DNA from: Pyrodictiaceae archaeon
GTDB taxonomy: Archaea; Thermoproteota; Thermoprotei_A; Sulfolobales; Pyrodictiaceae
Direction of reading: 5' to 3'
DNA length: 9,203 nucleotides
NCBI GenBank assembly: GCA_015520245.1
Contig: WAQM01000136.1
Location: 1 to 9,203, forward strand
The notes below the pieces were generated by a model, which saw only the letters and a list, made by a program, of their open reading frames with translations, made no database searches and was not told the DNA's origin. This document shows, piece by piece, positions 4,710 through 9,203 of the stretch (position 1 is the first letter of the stretch; each line of letters opens with the position of its first letter). The translations under genes were made by a program, and so were the position numbers.

Positions 4710-6014
4710 TTGGCGGCGCCCCTCTTCACCCAGGCGCTCGACGGCGCCAGATGGAGTGTCGAGCACTGGAAGCTGTTCGGCGTGGTCTCGGCCAACTACT
4801 TCCTCAACGGCGTCATGTTCTCCGTGGCGCCGCTGCTGGCCTACATCGTCGCGCCGCCGGAGGTGGCCGCCCTCGTCTTCGCAGCCAACCTGCTCGCCGA
4901 GGCGGCGGGCGCCATAGCGCTGGGCAGGCTTGCTGACCTGGTCGGCAGGCGCAGGATGTTCATGCTGTCCCTGCTGCTGGAGGGGGCGGCGCTGACCGCC
5001 CTCTTCTTCGCCTACCGCGACGTCATCGCGTTCGCGGTGCTGACGTCGATCATGACGTTCGGTATCGGCGGCGAATTCGGGGCGGCCTACGCGGCCCTGG
5101 CTGAGCTGGCCCCGGCCAGGCACCGTGGCAAGGCGCTAATGATGGCGACCAACTTCTGGAACGTGGGCGCGGCGTTCATAGCGGCCCTGGTCCTGGTCTA
5201 CCGCCAGCTGGCGGAGGACCCGGAGCTTCAGGTTAGGTACCTGCTGGCCTCGGCCCTCGCGACGCTGGCTGTGGCGGGGCTTGCCAGGCTCGGGTTCCCC
5301 GAGTCACCGCGCTGGCTCGTCGAGCGCGGCCGGCTGGCCGAGGCCGAGGTCCTGGTCCGCAAGATCACCGGGCACCGCGGGCAGCTGCTGATGAGGCCCC
5401 CGCGCGAGGTGCGCGTCGGGCTCGTCGAGGCGCTAACCAGGTACGCCTCGAGGTTCGCCGTGCTGGCCGTCATAACGGTGGCCCAGTACGTCACCTACAA
5501 CGCCACCGCATACTACGCGCCCTACGCGGAGGGCTTCGCGTTCGGCGTCGAGGCCGTGCCGCTGGTGGTGTTCGTGGCGAACCTGGGGGCTTCGGTCGGT
5601 GCCCCGCTGCTGCTGCCAGCGATAGACAGGGCCCGCAGGGCCTCGGTACTCGCGGCCTTCCTAGGCGGGGCCGTCACGGCGGCCGCACTCCTCGCGGTCC
5701 ACGAGCTCAGGAGCCAGGAGCTCTTCTACGCGGCGCTACTCGCCAACATGGTGTTCTCGGAGTGGGCGTGGGCGAGCCTCAGCATACTCCAGAGCGAGCT
5801 CTTCCCGACCGGCGTGAGGGCCTCCGTGGTGGGCCTGCTTACCAGCCTCACGGGCTTCAGCGGCGCGGCGGTCGCGGTCGGCATAGGGGTCCTGGCGGCG
5901 CTGCAGGTCTACGCGCTGGTGGTCGCGCTGTGGCTGGCAGGCTTCGCCGCCGCGGCCTACTGGTACGCATTCGGCGTCGAGTCTGCCTCGAGGCCCGTGG
6001 AGGAGCTGGTCTAG
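4710..6014 (+). CDS. MFS transporter, probable thiamin-precursor uptake (12 membrane segments)
   Basis: This 434-residue protein is a secondary transporter of the metabolite:H+ symporter branch of the major facilitator superfamily. The N-terminal ALDGARWSVEHWKLF precedes the first helix, as is typical of this branch; the loop 2-3 signature GRLADLVGRRRM is at residues 72-83, and PESPRWLVERGR at 197-208 marks the middle loop. Twelve hydrophobic segments can be traced. TenA follows 13 bp downstream on the same strand, so uptake of thiamin, its degradation products or the aminopyrimidine is the most likely job; archaeal MFS proteins have been proposed as thiamin transporters from similar gene neighbourhoods. 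The motifs alone would fit a sugar, phosphate or organic acid carrier equally well. The TTG start is forced: the next in-frame start lies inside the first helix. See the entry on the unusual ribosome site. Confidence 0.85.
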   Translation: MAAPLFTQALDGARWSVEHWKLFGVVSANYFLNGVMFSVAPLLAYIVAPPEVAALVFAANLLAEAAGAIALGRLADLVGRRRMFMLSLLLEGAALTALFFAYRDVIAFAVLTSIMTFGIGGEFGAAYAALAELAPARHRGKALMMATNFWNVGAAFIAALVLVYRQLAEDPELQVRYLLASALATLAVAGLARLGFPESPRWLVERGRLAEAEVLVRKITGHRGQLLMRPPREVRVGLVEALTRYASRFAVLAVITVAQYVTYNATAYYAPYAEGFAFGVEAVPLVVFVANLGASVGAPLLLPAIDRARRASVLAAFLGGAVTAAALLAVHELRSQELFYAALLANMVFSEWAWASLSILQSELFPTGVRASVVGLLTSLTGFSGAAVAVGIGVLAALQVYALVVALWLAGFAAAAYWYAFGVESASRPVEELV

Positions 6015-6027
6015 GGGGCGGGGGACG

Positions 6028-6684
6028 GTGCCCGGGCTCTACGGAGAGCTCAGGCGGGCCGCTGACCGCATCTGGGCCAGGATACTCGAGCACCCCTTCG
6101 TGGTCGAGCTCTTCAGCGGCACGCTCCCCCTCGAGAAGTTCAGGTTCTACGTGCTGCAGGACTACAACTTCCTGCTGGCGATGATGCGCGTGTTCAGCTT
6201 GCTCGCGGCCAAGAGCGTGGAGCACGCCGGCCTCTTCGCGGAGCTTGCGAGGGTTGAGGCAACGGTGGAGCTCGAGAACTACCGCAGGCTGCTGCGTAGG
6301 CTCGGCCTGAGCCTGGAGGACGCGGCCCGGGTGGAGCCGGCGCCGACCAACGTGGGGTACACGAGCTTCCTCCTGGCCACATGCTCGCTCGAGGACGCGG
6401 CCACGTGCCTGGCCTCGATACTGCCGTGCTTCGCGTCGTACATGGAGATCGCCGAGAGGTACCGCGATCGCATAAGCTCGAACCCGGTCGACGTCTACCG
6501 CGAGTGGGCATCAGCCTACATCTCGAACGAGTACGTGAGGCTCGTTAACGAGCTGATCCGTGTCTTCGAGGAGCTGGCGGTGCGCGAGCACGTAGGCAAG
6601 TATCGCCGCGTCTTCCTCACCGCCAGCCGCTACGAGTACGCGTTCTGGGAGATGGCCTACAGGGGCGAGGCGTGGCCGGTCTAG
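6028..6684 (+). CDS. tenA: TenA family aminopyrimidine aminohydrolase / thiaminase II
   Basis: TenA hydrolyses 4-amino-5-aminomethyl-2-methylpyrimidine to hydroxymethylpyrimidine for thiamin salvage, and can also cleave thiamin. The 218-residue length is normal. Starting at GTG 6028, the active-site residues of Bacillus subtilis TenA have counterparts almost at the same numbers: Asp45 (QDYNFL), Tyr111 (VGYTSFL), the catalytic Cys134 (ILPCFASYMEIAE), Tyr164 and Glu203 (SRYEYAFW). It is therefore the cysteine-type TenA and probably active. HPFVVELFSGTLPLEKFRFY near the start is a further family signature. It follows the MFS transporter by 13 bp and shares its transcript, which supports a salvage pair. 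The ribosome site is weak (a G-rich stretch before GTG). No TPP riboswitch was recognised upstream of the pair. The 3' end meets the opposing GH130-like gene with only 8 bp between the stop codons. Confidence 0.93.
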   Translation: MPGLYGELRRAADRIWARILEHPFVVELFSGTLPLEKFRFYVLQDYNFLLAMMRVFSLLAAKSVEHAGLFAELARVEATVELENYRRLLRRLGLSLEDAARVEPAPTNVGYTSFLLATCSLEDAATCLASILPCFASYMEIAERYRDRISSNPVDVYREWASAYISNEYVRLVNELIRVFEELAVREHVGKYRRVFLTASRYEYAFWEMAYRGEAWPV

Positions 6685-6696
6685 GCGCCGCCCTAG
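6681..6696. other. Short inverted repeat joining two convergent stop codons
   Basis: CTAGG (6681-6685) and CCTAG (6692-6696) form a 5 bp inverted repeat around CGCCGC; each arm contains one of the two opposing TAG stops. There is no T-tract, so a terminator function is unsupported; the transcripts of both genes probably run past each other. Confidence 0.2.
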
Positions 6697-7781
6697 AACA
6701 CCCTACCCTTGTCCAGGTGGGACAGTAGCTCGTCGAGGCTGAGCAGGCCGAAGCCCACCATGTAGTCGGCCGCGCCGTAGCTGAGCAGTATGCGGTCCCG
6801 GTCGACGGCCCACGCGCCGCAGGGGAATATCGTGTACGGCCTATCGCCGAACACCTCGCAGCTCAGCTTCGGCTCCATGATGTAGTAGGGCGTGACCGCC
6901 TCGACGACCGGGCCCTCCGCCCTCGAGAGCCGTAGCTGGAGGGCGAACAGCCGGTAGGCGTGGATCTCCCTATCGACGCCGTGCGCCAGGACTACGACGC
7001 GGTCGGGCCCTATCCGTATGGGCGGCGCCGACCACCCCACCTTCTCCTCGAATGGGGCGTTCGGCAGCACCCACAGTGTATCCTCGGCCGTGACCTCGAC
7101 GAGGCCCCCCTCAGCGGGCCCCGGCAGCTCCGTCCGGCTGACGACCATGTAGAAGTTGTCGTCGGCCATGTGCGGCCTGTGGAACAGCCAGGTGACGCCC
7201 GACGCCTGCACCATGAAGGCGTCCTTGTCGCTTATCACCTTGTCGCGCAGGTGGCGCGGGAGCACGTGGACGTACCTCTTCCTCCAGCGGAGCCCCTGCC
7301 CGTCCTCGGCCACGGCAGTGACGGGCAGCGTCCTCTCCCTCCTCCTCACCGGGTCGAAGTAGTTGACAGTGCGCCCCGTGTACGTCATGTACAGCCTGCC
7401 GTTCACGACGTAGACGCGCGGGTCCTCGGTGCCCCATATGTCGTACCTCGTGGAGGGCGTGACGGTCAGCGTGGCTGCGTAGTAGTTGGCCGAGACGCTC
7501 CTGTTCAGCAGGTCGTTGAGCGGGATGCTGAGCCTCACTATGGCCGACACGTACATGTAGTAGCCCACCACGATGCGGGCGTAGACGCTGACCTCGTCCC
7601 TGTCGAGCACGGCGAGCGACGCGTTGAATATCGCGATCGGGTTCCTTATCGGGTAGTTGTTGAGGAAGACCCTGTTGGGCGAGAGTACGCCGAGCCTCTC
7701 GACGATGTCCCTGGTCTCCATCCGGCGCAGGCGGCTGGCCTCCGTGAAGCCTACAGCCTGGTCGAAGTAGGCGGGGTCCAT
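6693..7781 (-). CDS. GH130-type glycosidase / beta-mannoside phosphorylase-like protein
   Basis: The 362-residue product looks like a five-bladed beta-propeller of the GH130 family, whose characterised members phosphorolyse or hydrolyse beta-1,2- or beta-1,4-mannosides. Signatures in order: NPIAIFNASL near residues 48-57, where the family carries its N-x-A block; TEDPRVYVVNGRLYMTYTG with E-D-P-R at 119-122; K186-D187 in SDKDAFMV; VGWSAPPIRIGPDRVVVLAHGV; EPKLSCEVFGDRPYTIFPCG; and SYGAADYMVGFGLLSLDEL ending the last blade (Asp339). The length is normal. No signal peptide is visible, so it is cytoplasmic, which favours a phosphorylase or storage-glycan role, but substrate cannot be read from the sequence. 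ATG 7781 is chosen over the adjacent GTG 7784 because GGGTG lies 4 nt upstream of it. A TATA box at 7834-7825 gives the gene its own promoter. It does not seem linked to the TenA gene it faces. Confidence 0.82.
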   Translation of the reverse strand: MDPAYFDQAVGFTEASRLRRMETRDIVERLGVLSPNRVFLNNYPIRNPIAIFNASLAVLDRDEVSVYARIVVGYYMYVSAIVRLSIPLNDLLNRSVSANYYAATLTVTPSTRYDIWGTEDPRVYVVNGRLYMTYTGRTVNYFDPVRRRERTLPVTAVAEDGQGLRWRKRYVHVLPRHLRDKVISDKDAFMVQASGVTWLFHRPHMADDNFYMVVSRTELPGPAEGGLVEVTAEDTLWVLPNAPFEEKVGWSAPPIRIGPDRVVVLAHGVDREIHAYRLFALQLRLSRAEGPVVEAVTPYYIMEPKLSCEVFGDRPYTIFPCGAWAVDRDRILLSYGAADYMVGFGLLSLDELLSHLDKGRVF

Positions 7782-7824
7782 CACGCACCCGCCTGGACCA
7801 CGGCCGCTTCCTCCCGCTTGCCCC

Positions 7825-7834
7825 CCTTAAAAGG
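7825..7834 (-). promoter_or_regulatory. TATA box for the GH130-like gene
   Basis: On the minus strand the sequence reads CCTTTTAAGG, a good archaeal TATA core (TTTTAA) in G+C-rich surroundings. Initiation about 25 nt downstream would fall near 7805, leaving a leader of roughly 24 nt before ATG 7781. The rest of the gap from 7835 to 7893 holds no gene that I can support. Confidence 0.6.
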
Positions 7835-7893
7835 CTCGTGGGAGGGGGTCAGCCTAGGTGTTGCTCGTCACCGGTCGGCCCCGGCTTTAGTCA

Positions 7894-8646
7894 TCACCCC
7901 GCGGGCCTCAGGCCGAGCAGCCTCTTAATGTACTCCCTCAGGCCGTCCCTGCCCTGGCTGTAGTAGACCTTGGCGTACTCGAATATCGGGGCGGCCTTCA
8001 TCGCGTCGTAGAAGATGCGGAGGGCCTTGGCGCCCTCGATCTCGAGCTCGATGTCCTGGCACACCCTCCACACGATGTCCTGCAGGTTGGACACGAAGTT
8101 GGAGTCGGTGGTGTCGGCCTGGTTGACTATCTGGCTCTCGACCATGCTGAACGGCACGGTCCCGTGGGCCTCGGCTATGGCCCTCACCAGCTTGTCCGGG
8201 GCCCCCCTGACCGTGAGCTCCGCTACCATGGCGAAGTCGTGGCTGAAGTACCAGTCGCTGCGCGGCCTGTAGCCGCCCGTCAGGGGGTCCCTCTCGTACT
8301 GGTAGTACTTGAAGAGGTCGTGGAGCAGCGCGGCCGCGAGCACGACGTCCCTATCCACCTCGGCACCGTAGACCCTCTCGTAGACCTCCACGAGGCGCAG
8401 CGCGATCTCGGTCACGCCGAGCGTGTGGTCCAGGAGGCCGCCCGGGTACGCGTGGTGCTTCTTGGGGGCGGCCGGGCTCTCGAAGAACGTTATCCGGGGC
8501 TCGACCCTGGTGAACGTTATCCGGGGCTCCCTGAGCATGTCGGTCACGAGCTTGCGCATCGCGGCGTCCCTTATCTCGCTGGCGCGCTGCATCAGCTTCT
8601 CCCAGACCGCCCTCGCCCTCCTCTCGAACCTCTCGTCCAGGTTCAT
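7894..8646 (-). CDS. HD-domain metal-dependent phosphohydrolase
   Basis: The gene encodes 250 residues with a complete HD motif set: His64-His65 and His74 in KKHHAYPGGLLDHTLGV, the His109-Asp110 pair in LLHDLFK, AHG near residue 161, and Asp178/Asp181 in QADTTD. Such proteins hydrolyse phosphomonoesters, cyclic nucleotides or RNA using divalent metals. The HHxYPGGLLxHT form resembles archaeal HD proteins related to MptB (a cyclic phosphodiesterase of methanopterin synthesis) and the HD part of the exonuclease YhaM; I cannot choose between them. Residues 40-54 contain a tandem duplication, EPRITF-TRV-EPRITF, encoded by a perfect 18 bp repeat. ATG 8646 is the only plausible start; no strong ribosome site precedes it, only GGGGCTC. 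It lies 39 bp downstream of the oxidoreductase gene on the same strand and may be co-transcribed with it. Confidence 0.85.
   Translation of the reverse strand: MNLDERFERRARAVWEKLMQRASEIRDAAMRKLVTDMLREPRITFTRVEPRITFFESPAAPKKHHAYPGGLLDHTLGVTEIALRLVEVYERVYGAEVDRDVVLAAALLHDLFKYYQYERDPLTGGYRPRSDWYFSHDFAMVAELTVRGAPDKLVRAIAEAHGTVPFSMVESQIVNQADTTDSNFVSNLQDIVWRVCQDIELEIEGAKALRIFYDAMKAAPIFEYAKVYYSQGRDGLREYIKRLLGLRPAG
8485..8529. repeat. Perfect 18 bp direct repeat, 27 bp period, inside the HD gene
   Basis: GAACGTTATCCGGGGCTC occurs at 8485-8502 and again at 8512-8529. The 27 bp offset is nine codons, so the frame is kept and the hexapeptide EPRITF is encoded twice on the minus strand with identical codons, just before the HD motif. 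Confidence 0.9.
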
Positions 8647-8685
8647 GAGCCCCAGGAGGCCGCGGCGCCGCCGGGCCGGGGGTAT

Positions 8686-9203
8686 TCAGCCCTCCGCCTC
8701 CTCCAGCAGCCGCAGCGCGGTGGCCGCGGAGCGCTCGGCCAGCTCGACGAGCCTGGAGAGCCCGGCCAGCCCGGCGGGCACGGCGTTAACGAGGCCGCGT
8801 GGCCCGCCCGCGCGGCCTACGAGCTCCACCGCCGCCACGGGGGCCTCTATGTAGGCGAGGACGCGGCCGCGGCGGAGCCCCAGCGCCGTGGCCACGTCGG
8901 GTAGCGGGTGCTCGAAGGGGCTGACGCTGCTGCGGAACTCCGGCCTCGCGGCGGGCGCGGTGAAGGCCAGGAGCGCGTGGTAGCTGCCGTCCACCCTCAG
9001 CCTGGCGCCCGCCGCGTGGTGGACCACGGCGACGCCGGGGCGCAGGGGCTTCGGGGGCTCGACCGCCACGGCCACGGCCTTCAGCACGGGGGCGCCGAGC
9101 ATGTAGGCCCCCCAGGCGCCCGCAGCGTTGACTACGACGCTCGCCTCCACCCTGCTCGGCCCGGCTACAACCCCCCTCGCGCGCCCCTCCCTGACCACCA
9201 GCC
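8686..9203 (-). CDS. FAD-dependent oxidoreductase, DAO family, C-terminal part (5' end outside window)
   Basis: About the last 172 residues are present; the reading frame continues past the right edge, so the N-terminal FAD-binding Rossmann segment cannot be seen. The visible start, VVREGRARGVVAG followed by ASVVVNAAGAWGAYMLG, is the typical DAO-family block in which a beta hairpin leads to the VVNAAGAW segment that contacts FAD. Next comes a substrate domain with strands such as VAVAVEPPKPL and AVVHHAAGARLRV. The end is a helix (SRLVELAERSAATALRLLEE). Relatives include glycine oxidase, D-amino acid, sarcosine and glycerol-3-phosphate dehydrogenases. Glycine oxidase (ThiO) would fit a thiamin theme with the nearby TenA, but the sequence does not show this. 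The C terminus lacks the usual second FAD-binding GxxxxP-G pattern in a clear form, so it may be divergent. The stop TGA is at 8688-8686. Confidence 0.75.
   Translation of the reverse strand, partial: LVVREGRARGVVAGPSRVEASVVVNAAGAWGAYMLGAPVLKAVAVAVEPPKPLRPGVAVVHHAAGARLRVDGSYHALLAFTAPAARPEFRSSVSPFEHPLPDVATALGLRRGRVLAYIEAPVAAVELVGRAGGPRGLVNAVPAGLAGLSRLVELAERSAATALRLLEEAEG

Noticed and set aside
4682..4936. 84-codon frame starting at TTG 4682 or GTG 4685 with an ideal ribosome site
   Set aside because: The translation is an out-of-frame Arg/Gly-rich shadow of the transporter. It is kept only as part of the competing explanation for the unusual start.
7782..7893. Small gene or RNA in the 110 bp gap before the GH130-like gene
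   Set aside because: Apart from the TATA box, only G+C-rich sequence with no stable long hairpin or start with a ribosome site was seen.
6960..7928. 322-codon open frame on the + strand
   Set aside because: It lies opposite the GH130-like gene and its product is His/Val/Asp/Arg-rich with no domain character; it is the usual antisense frame of a G+C-rich gene.
8164..8904. 246-codon open frame on the + strand
   Set aside because: It crosses the antisense of two real minus-strand genes and their gap; composition is Pro/Gly/Arg/Glu-rich without motifs.

Overview
The window looks like a piece of a G+C-rich (about two thirds by eye) hyperthermophilic archaeal chromosome, most likely Crenarchaeota/Thermoproteota. 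Reasons: compact genes with short gaps or overlaps, frequent GTG and TTG starts, GAGGTG-type ribosome binding sites, AGG as a dominant arginine codon, T-rich boxes placed like archaeal TATA elements, and archaeal-style gene content (membrane-bound group 1 [NiFe] hydrogenase, TenA, a GH130 glycosidase-like protein). The assignment to a phylum is inference; no rRNA or other marker gene is present.

Layout. (1) Positions 1-2040 hold hydrogenase maturation genes: the 3' end of hypF on the + strand, meeting tail-to-tail (63 bp overlap) a minus-strand run made of an M52-type hydrogenase maturation endopeptidase and three small unrecognised genes that overlap one another. (2) A divergent promoter region of about 130 bp (2041-2174) separates this run from a + strand pair: a Tat-exported [NiFe] hydrogenase small subunit with a C-terminal membrane anchor, and a translationally coupled multi-heme-type cytochrome b. 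(3) After a 100 bp gap with an odd translation-start arrangement come an MFS transporter and TenA (aminopyrimidine hydrolase/thiaminase II family), a probable thiamin-precursor uptake and salvage pair. (4) From 6693 to the right edge, three minus-strand genes: a GH130-type glycosidase/phosphorylase-like protein with a clear TATA box, an HD-domain phosphohydrolase, and the C-terminal part of a DAO-type FAD oxidoreductase cut by the window end.

How they work together. The left half is a H2-uptake module: HypF helps build the Fe(CN)2CO group, the endopeptidase processes the large subunit after nickel insertion, and the small subunit plus cytochrome b would carry electrons from H2 outside the cell to the membrane quinone pool. 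The catalytic large subunit is absent from the window, although it normally lies next to the small subunit. The small subunit also has Asn where a proximal-cluster Cys is expected and a roughly 50-residue insertion. These points, together with the three unknown small genes in the maturation run, are the most interesting part of the window. The right half is ordinary accessory metabolism, apart from a possible RNA hairpin that brings a strong ribosome binding site next to the transporter's TTG start, and a perfect 18 bp in-frame duplication in the HD gene. No rRNA, tRNA, CRISPR array, insertion sequence or attachment site was recognised.
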